Source: Omphiscola glabra
Lineage: Eukaryota > Mollusca > Gastropoda > Lymnaeidae
Assembly (NCBI GenBank): GCA_964017045.1
Contig: OZ024794.1
Location: 48,427,013-48,491,012, forward strand
Direction: 5' to 3'
DNA length: 64,000 nucleotides
Positions 22,740 through 35,200 of this stretch are shown piece by piece; position 1 is the first letter of the stretch; every line of letters begins with the position of its first letter. The notes under the pieces were generated by a model that worked only from the letters and a program-made list of their open reading frames with translations, was not told the DNA's origin and made no database searches. The translations under genes and the position numbers were made by a program.

Positions 22740-23218
22740 TGTAAAAGTGTTATCTTCACACTATGACCAACTTACGACTGTTGGCGGAGTCTTTTGATAA
22801 ATGTGAACTGTTCCAAAAGCTTTACAATATGAACTTTGATTTTTTCTTTACACACGTTTCACAGAACAATTCCGTATATATTTTTTATGCAGTTTCCCAT
22901 TTTTTAAAATGATTTGTTGTCTTATTATTGTTATTATACTATGTACTGCAATAATAATTTTTTGTACACAAATATTTTGTTTCGTTAATTTGATGCCAAT
23001 GACGTTGTTTAAAATAAAAAAATTTAGAAACATATCATGTCTGTTCGTGTTTTGCTTTGTCGTTGGAACAGTTATTCCAAAATTCAATAAGACATGTAAA
23101 ATCTCATTGTCGGCTTTCTACCTTAAATTAAAAAAAACACTGATAGGTAAAGTAGTGTCCTTCAGTGAGTTTTCAGATCATTAAATAAGTAGAACTACAC
23201 AGTCAAGGCTTATTAAAC

Positions 23219-23409
23219 TAGTGGTTCTCAACCTGCCTAATGCCACGACCCTTTAATACAGTTTCTCGTGTTGGGGTGACCCCACAAACATAAAATTGTT
23301 TTCGCTGTTACATCATAAATATGGTGTTTAACGAGAGTCTCAGGCGACCCCTGTGTAAGGGTCGTTCGACCCCCCAAAAGGGTCGTGACCCACAGGTTGA
23401 GAACCACTG
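23219..23409. mobile_element. hAT MITE, SPIN-like, copy 2
   Basis: The ends TAGTGGTTCTCAACCTG and CAGGTTGAGAACCACTG are inverted repeats. Flanks TATTAAAC (23211-23218) and CATTAAAC (23410-23417) are an 8-bp duplication with one change. GGGTCGTTCGACCCC lies internally. It is inserted in the opposite orientation to copy 1. Confidence 0.83.
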
Positions 23410-23417
23410 CATTAAAC

Positions 23418-24532
23418 AATGGGGCCGTGAATGATGAATGCATCGGTTACTAGAGCTCCAAACTCAATGCTTAATGTGTCATTACTGAAATGAAATAGCT
23501 GCAATGTGTAATCTGCTGTTAATCCCGTTCAAAAATATTTCTTTTTTTTTTTTTTTAAATTGTAATTCCGAAATTACCCCAAATTCTTGTTCACTTTCTA
23601 ATTCAAATACGCCTCTGACTTTATTCACCACCGTTTTTTTTTTTTTGCGCCCTTCCAGGCAAGAAAGGCAAAAAGAAACTAGGCCAAGTCGACTTAACTG
23701 TGTCAACAACTACCATATCCGTCTTCGGATTGTTTTGTTCCCCGTGAAGTCGTTCTAACGGAACTAGACGAGACCGGGGCGAACACTTGTTGACTCTTAC
23801 AGATTTTAATATTTTAATGTTTCGTCACGAGTGTCAGTGATTCTCAAAGAGGGGCTTGGGGCTCACCTCCGACAAACATGAAATTGCAAATAGAACCGTG
23901 ACGAGAAAAAAAAAAAGGTGGACCTTAACGGATCAAAATTCAATCAGCCACGCCTTATTTCAAGTAGAATGTATTACAACAATAATTGTGAAGGTAAGGA
24001 TGCCGTGTGAATTGAACGTTGATTTCATGTGTCCGCCAATGTAGTAGTAATATATGTTTAGGCTTTTTTTTCTTCCAAGGCGTAAGAAAAGGGTTATGAT
24101 CTGCATTGATTTTTTGGTGAACATTTAAAACAATTGTAAATTTTCTTTAAAAACTTAAGAGCTTTATGACAAGGAATTACATTCTTAACCCACGATAGAT
24201 CGCAGAGTAAGTTTTAAATGTTTTACACTACATCTATCGACTAAGGAAATTCTTCTAATGTAGTAAAATTATAATTGACTATATAAAAAATAAATAAACT
24301 TGAGCCATCTCGTTGAGAGTCACCGAATCCTATTATCCGTCAGAAGCTCAGCCACGCAAACATCCTATTGTTTTATTATAAATCTAGAGTTTTTTTTCAC
24401 CCGAGCTGTCCAGCAATCTCTCCATTCTGTGTGTTAATGTGTCCAAGTTAACACATGGAATGAACAGTGGTGTCCAGAAACCTCTCCATTATGTGTGTTA
24501 CAACCTCTACATTATATGCGTTCATTTGTCCA
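23418..24532. other. Spacer with a possible hAT end
   Basis: A T-rich tract lies at 23540-23560. CAGTGATTCTCAAAGAGGGG at 23836 resembles one end of a hAT element, but I find no partner end. Short frames are not recognisable. Confidence 0.45.
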
Positions 24533-25428
24533 AGTCGACTTTGTGAATACACCTACCCTTAACTTCGTGAATGCTGCTACTCCTAACTTTGTGAATACAC
24601 CTAATCTTAACTTCGTGAATGCTGCTACTCCTAACTTTGTGAATACACCTACCCTTAACTTCGTGAATGCTGCTACTCCTAACTTTGTGAATACACCTAC
24701 TCTTAACTTCGTGAATGCTGCTACTCCTAACTTTGTGAATACACCTACTCTTAACTTCGTGAATGCTGCTACTCCTAACTTTGTGAATACACCTACTCTT
24801 AACTTCGTGAATGCTGCTACTCCTAACTTTGTGAATACACCTACCCTTAACTTCGTGAATGCTGCTACTCCTAACTTTGTAAATACACCTACTCTTAACT
24901 TCGTGAATGCTGCTACTCCTAACTTTGTGAATACACCTACTCTTAACTTCGTGAATGCTGCTACTCCTAACTTTGTGAATATACCTACCCTTAACTTCGT
25001 GAATGCTGCTACTCCTAACTTTGTGAATACACCTACTCTTAACTTCGTGAATGCTGCTACTCCTAACTTTGTGAATACACCTACTCTTAACTTCGTGAAT
25101 GCTGCTACTCCTAACTTTGTGAATACACCTACCCTTAACTTCGTGAATGCTGCTACTCCTAACTTTGTGAATATACCTACTCTTAACTTCGTGAATGCTG
25201 CTACTCCTAACTTTGTGAATACACCTACCCTTAACTTCGTGAATGCTGCTACTCCTAACTTTGTGAATACACCTAGTCTTAACTTCGTGAATGCTGCTAC
25301 TCCTAACTTTGTGAATACACCTACTCTTAACTTCGTGAATGCTGCTACTCCTAACTTTGTGAATACACCTACTCTTAACTTCGTGAATGCTGCTACTCCT
25401 AACTTTGTGAATACACCTACTCTTAACC
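24533..25428. repeat. Minisatellite, 48-bp unit, about 18.5 copies
   Basis: The unit is a tandem of two related 24-bp halves, AACTTCGTGAATGCTGC... and AACTTTGTGAATACACC.... Copies differ mainly at CCC/CTC. Both strands read open for over 310 codons (NFVNAATPNFVNTPTL on the plus strand). Openness on both strands and the lack of splice or start signals argue against coding. Confidence 0.97.
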
Positions 25429-25611
25429 ATCTCTTTAATGTGATTTAAAAAAAAAAGAATTAAGAACACAATGCTGATAAGTAATTTATTATCTTTTAAT
25501 GACAAACTACCAGCTAGTTCAGATTAGGAAACAAAAAAAGTATGCCCCGTAGCAATGCACAGGTAATATGTCCTCAGCGGTTAACTGGGGGTAGGGGTGA
25601 TGAGGGATCCA

Positions 25612-25753
25612 CCAGACTACGGCTAAGCAAATCAAGTTACTACGGCTAAGCAAGTCAAGTTACTACGGCTAAGCAAGTCAAGTTACTACGGCTAAGCAAG
25701 TCAAGTTACTACGGCTAAGCAAGTCAAGTTACTACGGCTAAGCAAGTCAAGTT
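25612..25753. repeat. Minisatellite, 23-bp unit, 6 copies
   Basis: The unit is TACTACGGCTAAGCAAGTCA plus AGT; the copies are nearly identical. Confidence 0.95.
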
Positions 25754-25895
25754 GCCTGCATACCTATCCAAATGACCTAAGATTTTTATTTTTTAAAATA
25801 CTTTTTTCTCTACAAAACTCGTAACAGCTAGATAATGTGGAATTTAATTTTATAACGAGGAAGGGATTTCAATGCTAACCTATTACTGCTATCTT

Positions 25896-26186
25896 CTCAT
25901 GGGGCGGAGTTGTCTTGTTGGTCTCTGAGGGCGCCATGTCATGCGGCGAAGTTGTCTTGTTGGTCTCTGAGGGCGCCATGTCATGGGGCGGAGTTGTCTT
26001 GTTGGTCTCTGAGGGCGCCATGTCATGGGGCGGAGTTGTCTTATTGGTCTCTGAGGGCGCCATGTCATGGGGCGGAGTTGTCTTGTTGGTCTCTGAGGGC
26101 GCCATGTCATGGGGCGGAGTTGTCTTGTTGGTCTCTGAGGGAGCCATGTCATGGGGCGGAGTTGTCTTGTTGGTCTCTGAGGGCAT
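25896..26186. repeat. Minisatellite, 42-bp unit, 7 copies
   Basis: The unit contains GTTGTCTTGTTGGTCTCTGA and GCCATGTCATGGGGCGGA. The 14-codon period gives open frames on both strands. Confidence 0.95.
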
Positions 26187-26464
26187 ACATTAGCCTAATT
26201 TTAGGTCATCGATGTGTTACCTACACTACCATGGTACTAAGTGGAGAGACTGGCGGATATGGGAATGGTTTCGGGGGAGGGGGGGAAGGGTGGGGGGAAG
26301 AGGGAATTCAAATAATAAGGATCCATCACGTAATATTTAATATTATATAGTATTTTATTTAACAACTAATTGTAAAATATGTTTTATCGCTGCCATTTAT
26401 AGTACATTTTTTTTATTTATATACATTAATCCCTTCCCCCCTCCCCACACACAAAACCAACATT

Positions 26465-26494
26465 TGTGGCGAATGTAAAGTAAAATTCGCCACA
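26465..26494. other. Perfect 10-bp hairpin
   Basis: TGTGGCGAAT and ATTCGCCACA are separated by ten bases. It could be a folded RNA or a transposon sub-end. No family is recognised. Confidence 0.5.
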
Positions 26495-26559
26495 TTATAT
26501 AAATCACTACCTTTAAATAAAATCAGATGAAGAGATACGCTGTTGAAGCACATTTTAAA

Positions 26560-26790
26560 ACAACAATGAATGCGAAATTTGACAATCCTTTACATTAACA
26601 GGCGGCAAACATGTTGCTTTCATGCTTGTACTCAGGGCACGCCTGCTGGAAACATTCAAATCAACCAGTTGGGATCTGCATTTGAACTTGCTGAATCCCA
26701 TTGTGGATAATGCTGATTCGCAGAGTCTAGCTGATCCAAAACTTGAAAATAATTTTGAAATGACCAGTTTCAATGTTTTTGTCAGTCGGA
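26560..26790 (-). pseudogene. hAT transposase C-terminal relic
   Basis: The minus strand encodes KLFSSFGSARLCESALSTM, followed by SKFKCRSQLVDLN and a few more residues. This fits the hAT dimerisation region of ZBED5/FAM200-type transposases (pattern FGSTYLCEsaFS.M...K...R..L.d..L). Only this part remains, there is no catalytic core in the flanks and the start is not real. It is a fragment of an old element. Confidence 0.5.
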
Positions 26791-26794
26791 AAAG

Positions 26795-27740
26795 TTTTCC
26801 ATATTTTATAATTCATCCGCTTTAACTGCGTCCAGCCTTAAGCAGTATTTCTTCAACCGTTTAAAATTTAAAAAAATTGTTTTTAAACAATTTAAGGACG
26901 AAATTTTAGCAATGAATAATCAAGATTAACATAATATAATCATGCACCTTTCATTAAACTGCTTACTTGCGATAATGGATGCTTAATATTCAATAAATTT
27001 GAAATTTTTATAATCTTTGATATTTTTGGAATAATTTTAATTATTGACACACTGTTTACTTTAAAAGAAAAATTCCTTGACATTTGCCAAAACCTAATTT
27101 ATCGTACCTCCTAGGCGTCACGTGTGTCAGCTGGTAATACGGCTGCACGCCCCGCATTACAATGTTTGAAAAGCTGTCGGCGTATGCGTAATTCAAATTC
27201 GCTGATAGATGTACTTGCAGTATGTTACAGATTGTTACTTACAGTATGTTATTCAAAATAGGTTGAAGAAAGGCTTATTATTATAAAAGGACAACTATTT
27301 ATGTAGCCTGAAAGTTAAAAGGTAGAAAGGTGTACGTGTATAAAGGGAAATAAGTCATTGAAAATTTCGGAATTTCAAGTAAAACCGGTTATTTCCCCTT
27401 TCCCCCCATTTTTTTTCCCCACCACGACTTTTCCTGATTTTCATTGAAGATTTAGTTAATTTATATATATAAAAATATGTTTATAAAAAAAATCTTGAAA
27501 ATTAAATCCTGGTTTACTACTTACAAACCCCAAAACAGGAAAATTTTTTGCACTTCCCTTGACAACGATCTCCACAATTTGTCTTAGATGAGAAGTGACA
27601 CATTTTTAACTTTGATTCTACACGAGTTACTTGGCATCAGTTAGGGTTGGACTAGATTCAGAGGAATAGGGGGAAATGTTGTTTTTTTAAAAATGAGAAA
27701 CGTGGCATTTGAAAAGTAAACAAACGTGCAACATCTCTGG
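26795..27740. other. AT-rich spacer
   Basis: No gene, RNA gene or repeat array that I can support. Confidence 0.5.
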
Positions 27741-27899
27741 CAGAGTTCTCAGACAACATACTTAATCGTTGCTCCTCTCTTGGTTACAGATGAAAGCACG
27801 CATTGAAACTCGAGACACTCAGAGTTCTCAGACAACATACTTTGTCGTTGCTCCTCGCTTGGTTACAGATGAAAGCACGTATTGAAACTCGAGACACTC
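27741..27899. repeat. Two tandem copies of a 79-bp unit
   Basis: CAGAGTTCTCAGACAACATA begins at 27741 and again at 27820. The copies differ at a handful of bases. Confidence 0.9.
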
Positions 27900-28338
27900 A
27901 TTGGAATAATGTGAAAGTCTTTTCTTTACGACAAGCGCGCTGCCTTTTAATATACAAAAGATTGCACGATTGTAAATCTTAACTAACAAACCTTGAATGC
28001 TATTATTTTTCATCGAGGTTTGATAAACATGCAAGATTATTGAGTTAAGATTATGTACATTTGGGGAAGGAGGATAATTTCGATATGTTTGCTCGGGGTG
28101 AATTTATTCCAATATGGGACACATGTATAGTACTGGACAATCGAACCTACTTTAGCTAGGAAAGTCTGGTCTCCTTGTTCTCTCGATAATCATGAGGCGT
28201 GACGTCGACATTTTGGAACATATTTATTCCTTTCATCGTGTAAAGAATCGGATCTAAGTATGGCGATGTTAGTCCATAAACTTTCATAATCTCCAAAGAA
28301 ACACGTCCATTTAATAGGACATATTATTCGCAACACCT
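27900..28338. other. Spacer without recognisable gene
   Basis: AT-rich sequence lying downstream of the GCNT-like gene. No feature seen. Confidence 0.5.
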
Positions 28339-28757
28339 CCAACGTAATCAGAAATTGATAACATCTCCAACATAATCAGAAATTGATAACATCTCCAACA
28401 AAATCAGAAATTGATAACATCTCCAACATAATCAGAAATTGATAACATCTCCAACATAATCAGAAATTGATAACATCTCCAACATAATCAGAAATTGATA
28501 ACATCTCCAACATAATCAGAAATTGATAACATCTCCAACATAATCAGAAATTGATAACATCTCCAACATAATCAGAAATTGATAACATCTCCAACATAAT
28601 CAGAAATTGATAACATCTCCAACATAATCAGAAATTGATAACATCTCCAACATAATCAGAAATTGATAACATCTCCAACATAATCAGAAATTGATAACAT
28701 CTCCAACATAATCAGAAATTGATAACATCTCCAACAAAATCAGAAATTGATAACATC
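28339..28757. repeat. Minisatellite, 28-bp unit, about 15 copies
   Basis: The unit is GATAACATCTCCAACATAAT plus CAGAAATT; almost identical copies. It starts 215 bases past the stop codon of the GCNT-like gene and could lie in its 3' untranslated region. Poly-C and poly-A runs follow at 28796-28831. Confidence 0.97.
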
Positions 28758-28904
28758 GCACCCAAACACAAGGAAATCTTGGTAAAAAAAGAACACCCCC
28801 CCCCCCAACCCAACCAAAAAAAAAAAAAAAGAAATCATTAATCTTGATAACAGTTCCACATAAATTGATGGGCCAGATTTTCAAATTCACAATATGCCCC
28901 CCTT

Positions 28905-28910
28905 TTTAAT
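28905..28910 (-). promoter_or_regulatory. Possible polyadenylation signal of GCNT-like gene
   Basis: ATTAAA on the minus strand, 62 bases past the stop codon. It is a weak variant and nothing else confirms it. Confidence 0.25.
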
Positions 28911-28971
28911 ATCTGTGATTTGGCACGTAGATTAATTAATTACACCATGGCACGGATGGGAGGAGACTACG

Positions 28972-29225
28972 TCACGGCAAAGTGAAGTCACGAGCAGTTC
29001 CAGAAAATGTTTGTTTCAGTAGCATCTCGTCGAGGCAATGGAGGGCGGCCGGGTGGTGATCGATGTAGAATTTGTTGGCGAAGAGGTTCCCGCCGTTGAC
29101 GAGATTGAAGAGGTCTTCCGGGGAAAAGATGCAGATGGAGTGAACGTACCGGGTGGCACACTTGCCGTTGACGCCCCCCTTCCACACAGAATGGGACGTG
29201 ATGTAAGGGTAGGCGCTCTTTGACT
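28972..29225 (-). CDS. GCNT-like exon 5 (C-terminal)
   Basis: Acceptor TTTTCCGCACAG precedes 29225; the exon ends with TGA at 28974-28972. It encodes [16 protein letters not shown], then [14 protein letters not shown], the LFANKF nucleotide-binding region, HCLDEMLL and a short tail ending DFTLP. The KC and IC cysteines correspond to a family disulfide pair. Confidence 0.88.
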
Positions 29226-32200
29226 CTGTGCGGAAAATATTTGATAGAACTAATTACATCAGGGAAACATGATGAATAACTTTAAATAATTTAGTTTAGT
29301 TTGAAAAAATATGTTGTCATTTATATATGTATATTATTATATATGTCAAGAATAATGACTGTGTTGTAAAGGAAGGTTTTCACACTTCAACCAAGTCCAC
29401 CAACAAAGAATAGACGTATGGGCACCTTAGAATTTTCAATTGCTGCCATGATTTTGTAGAAATCATTTTTTTACCCTGGGTTGAGCATATGAAACATTTT
29501 TTTTTTAAATTTCGGCACTTGGATCGTAAAATTTTACAAAAGTATTGTTTAGTCATAGCTGCCGTCTGGAAATTTTAAGCTAAAATGTTATATGTATTCG
29601 ATAGACAGGTTCAATTCTCTATGTCTAATAGAGAGCTTTTTTCCGTTATGAAGGCGTCTCTTATAGTCTTCCATGAGGCTGTCCATATGTTTGTCTCTTA
29701 TAGTCTTCCATAAGGCTGCCCATATGTTTGTCTCGTTTAGTCTTCCTTAAGGCTGTCCATATGTTTGTCTCTTATAGTCTTCCATGAGGCTGTCCATATG
29801 TTTGTCTCTTATAGTCTTCCATGAGGCTGTCCATAGGTTTGTCTCTTATAGTCTTCCATAAGGCTGTCCATATGTTTGTCTCGTTTAGTCTTCCATAAGG
29901 CTGTCCATAGGTTTGTCTCTTATAGTCTTCCATAAGGCTGTCCATATGTTTGTCTCGTTTAGTCTTCCATAAGGCTATCCATATGTTTATCATATTATGC
30001 TGCTGCATCCAACGGCTCACGTACGATACAGGGAAATGAAAACAACTGTCTATGTTGTTCTGGTATTTCATGGGTTGCAACTTATGTTAGACAGGTATCC
30101 CATTCTGAGTCATCATCAGTTAGTCCCAAAGCGTCTTGGAAAGTTGAATAGGGGGTAAGAATTTCTTTCCACAATTCTTTCTGGCATCCGTCCCTCACAA
30201 CGTGACGATGGTGCAGAGGCGTAGCGTGGGGGGGGGGGCGCAGGGGGGTACAGATGTACCCGGGCGCCAGCTAGTTAGGGGCGCCAAAATGTGCTTTGGT
30301 ATTATTTTATTGATGAAAATAATGGGTTTGAGAGTTGAAAAAAGGAAAAGAGTGCGCTTTAAAATGAATCTTGTTCCCCGGGGCGCGAATCTTGTCTCGT
30401 GAACTTCACACGGATATTTTTTACACAGCACTCTGCAGTCAGAATTATACAGTTTTTATAACATAAACATCCATCATTTAGTTTGATTCAGATCTATATA
30501 TTTGTCTCTTTACGTAGAACTATTGATGTACGTACCGAAACATGCATGGATCAAGCTAGTCTCGTTCTGGACCACCGCCGCCAGTCGTGGCGCATACTAC
30601 GCAGTGAATGTGTATCGAGTAAATAAATCACAAATCTCTAGTGTATTATAAATGTAGTAGATAATTATTTTTAATAAAGTTTTATCCGTTGTGCCTAAAC
30701 GTCAGTTATGTGTGTGTTTGTGCTGTAAAACATTTGCACACAACTGTATAATTTTGCACCGCTGGGTAACCCTAGGCTGGGGTACCACGCTATAGAAAAC
30801 TATCCATAATAATAATAATAATAACATCAGCTGTGGATGATACAGCATGGCACTAGTGTTTCATTGTGTCACTGTTATCCGCCTGTAGAATTCGAAGTTT
30901 CCTTCTCTTTGTTGGGCTGCCATCCAGGGCTGGCGGGTCCGATCCAACCAGGGTACTGGTGATGTTTTTGCTTGACTGGGATTTGGGTTGGGATTGAGCT
31001 CCAGACCATGAAGTTGAGATTGACTCAGTTCAGACCACTCGGCCACCCAGCACTGCACCAGCACCCATACAGCGCCCCACCAGTGCCCCACCAGCACCCC
31101 CCACCACCGTTCTTAGGTCCTAGAAATACCTTGCTCCTTTACCATTGAGTAGAAGAATTCAGGGGAACCAATTTTTTCCCTCTCCGAGGGTCTTACGGTA
31201 AACATTCGGCCTGTTGCAGTTTCATCTTCTGTAAAACGTGGTTTGCGTTTGGAATTTGTATTATCCCAATTATAGAGTTTAAGGATAACAATATATAAAT
31301 ACTCTTGCGGAATTAGTGTCTTCCTGATCAAGTCCAAATCAAGGCAGAAATTTTACCCCGGTGGTTTTTTGATGTACAGCTTCTTTCTCCTTGCCTGCTA
31401 TAAATACAATATTGTACGCTTGTCCTGAGGTAGACATGTAGTCGTTCCACAACATCAGTTTTGTGAAGCGTTTTGTATTACCTGAGCCTCCAGCATGCTT
31501 CAAATGCACCTACATATTGGGTCACCAGGTAATTTTTCTACTTCGTCCCATTCAATCGTAGCTTTCTTATCTTTGGGAACAGAATCGAATTAAATGCTCG
31601 TACACATGATATTGTAAACGTATTTGAAAAGGTATTTAACGCTTTGAATTGAGGTAAAACAAATCACTACGTCACTGTGGGCGTTGTATTTCGTTTACAG
31701 GTTTGGGTTGTATGGCCCCACCCGTCTGTTGTACGGCCCCACCCGTCTGTTTTATGGCCCCACCCGTCTGTTGTATGGCCCCACCCGTCTGTTTTATGGT
31801 CCCACCCGTCTGTTGTTTGGTCCCACCCGTCTGTTGTATGGCCCCACCCGTCTGTTGTATGGCCCCACCCGTCTGTTGTATGGCACCACCCGTCTGTTGT
31901 ATGGCCCCACCCGTCTGTTGTATGGCCTCACCCGTCTGTTGTATGGCATCACCCGTCTGTTGTATGGCACCTCCCATCTGTTGTATGGCACCTCCCATCT
32001 GTTGTATGGCACCTCCCATCTGTTGTATGGCACCTCCCATCTGTTGTATGGCACCTCCCATCTGTTGTATGGCACCTCCCATCTGTTGTATGCCACCTCC
32101 CATATGTTGTATGGCACCTCCCATCTGTTGTATGCCACCTCCCATATGTTGTATGGCACCTCCCATCTGTTGTATGGCACCTCCCATCTGTTGTATGGCA

Positions 32201-35200
32201 CCTCCCATCTGCTATCAACTTTGTTTACCTCATGTTCGGCGTCGATGTTTATTGACATAGCTGTTGGTCTCGGCACAGAAATCTTTGGGGAATTTTTGGG
32301 TGCTTTTGCCGTTTTCCATACACTGCATTTGAATCTGGTGGACCACATGGGCCGTATATCAACCATAAATTTACGATTTCATGTAGCCACGGGTGGGCAT
32401 CTTGATCAGGGAGTTCTGCATCGATAATTTTGTCAATTCTTTCATTCTCCAAGGCTTTGCCTTCCGGGAGCATGTATAGCAATATGTGGCCATGTGCTAC
32501 AAACAACGTTTTTAGAAATCGTAGCACTAATACGTTAAAATCTTTCATGTAATAATTTCAGTGTCAACTCAAACACTCTTGCTACTAAATAAGTCCAGTC
32601 GCATGATTCGGGAAGTTTGTTTTCCCTGATTCATTCCAATTAGGATTGCGCACGAATCTTACAAATGAGTCAGGTTTGCCCTATTTCCTGACCATGGCCA
32701 TAGTATCTTGGTAATTTTGAACTATATTTCTTGGTATCCTTATAATGGTTGAAGGCAAGATACATTTCTTTCCAGTCAATATGTTAACGTCCAAATTGTG
32801 TTTATTCACAAATCGGCGAAGAACATCGTAGTCTTCAGCTCTCATTGTGTTTTGACTTTTTCGATACCAATTCCAACGGTTTGCTTTGGTCTTGCAATAG
32901 GCATCAACCATGAATTGGTGATTCGGCTTTCCTGTGTTGAGGAACTAGTTAAAGTTATTATCATGAATGCCCAAATGGTATGAATACCGTTGATGCTGGG
33001 AGACACATTTCCGTGACCAACATCTTTCTTTAGATCTGTGATCCACTCTGAATCCCCCGTACGGGAAAAGCAAAGTGTAGCACATTGGGTAGCACATTGG
33101 ATAGCACATTGGGTAGCACATTGGGTAGCAGAGTCTCCTAGGATGGAAATATTTTGTAAATATCCATTTTTTCTAGGGCAAAACGGCAACAATGTCTCGT
33201 CTGGCAGCGACAGCGTTGGTTCTGCCGGGATGCACAGTATTACATACTCTTTCTCTCTAGAATGTCGTACTATATTCGATTGTCGTTCGGTTGTCCCGAT
33301 TTGCCTTTACAATTTCGTCGTGTTCAAATTTGAGCATCGCTCACCCCAAAAAAACGGCACCTACACAAACTACACGGCAGATAAATATTTCCTTACTCCA
33401 TGTGAGTTAAGCTGATATATCCTAACTCCATGTGAGTTAAGCTGATATATCCTTACTCCATGTGAGTTAAGCTGATATATCCTTACTCCATGTGAGTTAA
33501 GCTGATATATCCTTACTCCATGTGAGTTAAGCTGATATATCCTAACTCCATGTGAGTTAAGCTGATATATCCTAACTCCATGTGAGTTAAGCTGATATAT
33601 CCTAACTCCATGTGAGTTAAGCTGATATATCCTTACTCCATGTGAGTTAAGCTGATATATCCTTACTCCATGTGAGTTAAGCTGTTATTTCAGCAATTAA
33701 AATTAATCAACGCTTTAAAATCACTTAGCTTTAACATCTTTTTTAAAAATTATCTTCTCAAATTATCATTTTTATTCATCGTAGTCCAAAAAATAGCTCA
33801 CCGCAAAACCTTTGATCAGTTAAAGAAATGTCTACCTGTAATGCAAGTCTTTACATTTAGTCGCTTTTAAAATTGCTAAACGACGAATCGGCTCCTTAAA
33901 TTGTTTTGAAACAAGGTGTCTACAAGAAGACACTGTCAGTGCTAGCCTCTAAGTTATTTTTCTTGATAATTTTCTTTAAATTATATAAACAGGTACCATC
34001 TTTCTCGGAAAATAAGTCCGGGTTTTTGCACCAATCAAAAAATGTTAAAGACAACAACACATTAGAAGCTTATTTGCAAGGGATGTCTTTCATGTAAAAG
34101 AATATATATTTAATTCATCTCCTGCAAGAATCAATTGTCAAGAATCTTGTACTACTGGCTCGTAGACCACTGGCAACACATTCGATTTTATTCGGAAATA
34201 AGTTTCGAGTTCTATTTACATACCAGTAAATTTTGTTGGTTTACTTTTAAGGAGAGCTTACTCTTGGTGTAGGTCTTACTTTTGTGGTAGGGATTACTTT
34301 TGGGGTAGGTCTTACTTTTGGTGTAGGGCTTACTTTTGTGGTAGGGCTTACTTTTGTGGTAGGGCTTACTTTTGTTGTAGGGCTTACTTTTGTGGTAGGG
34401 CTTACTTTTGTGGTAGTTCTTACTTTGTAATAGGTCTTACTTTTGTGGTAGGGATTACTTTTGGGGTAGGGCTTACTTTTGGTGTAGGGCTTACTTTTGT
34501 GGTAGGTATTACTTTTGGTGTAAGTCTTTCTTTTGGGGTAGGGCTTACTTTTGGGGTTGGGCTTACTTTTGGTGTAAGGCTTTCTTTTGGGGTAGGGCTT
34601 ACTTTTGGTGTAAGGCTTACTTTTGATGTAGGGCTTACTTTGTGGTAGGGCTTACTTTTGTGGTAGGGCTTACTTTTGATGTAAAGCTTACTTTTGATGT
34701 AGGGCTTACTTTTGGTGTAAGGCTTACTTTTGATGTAGGGCTTACTTTGTGGTAGGGCTTACTTTTGTGGTAGGGCTTACTTTTGATGTAAAGCTTACTT
34801 TTGATGTAGGGCTTACTTTTGGTGTAAAGCTTACTTTTGATGTAGGGCTTACTTTTGGTGTAAGGCCTACTTTTGATGTAGGGCTTACTTTTGTGGTAGG
34901 GCTTACTTTTGGTGTAAGGCTTTCTTTTGGGGTAGGGCTTACTTTTGGGGTTGGGCTTACTTTTGGGGTAGGGCTTACTTTTGGTGTAAGGCCTACTTTT
35001 GATGTAGGGCTTACTTTTGTGGTAGGGCTTACTTTTGGTGTAAGGCTTTCTTTTGGGGTAGGGCTTACTTTTGGGGTTGGGCTTACTTTTGGGGTAGGGC
35101 TTTCTTTTGGTGTAAGGCTTACTTTTGATGTAGGGCTTACTTTTGATGTAGGGCTTACTTTTGGGTTGGGCTTACTTTTGGTGTAGGGCTTTCTTTTGGG

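Noticed and set aside
24533..25428. Long repetitive frames (over 310 codons on both strands) as a secreted repeat protein
   Set aside because: Openness on both strands follows from a stop-free 48-bp unit. No start context, signal peptide or splice signals.
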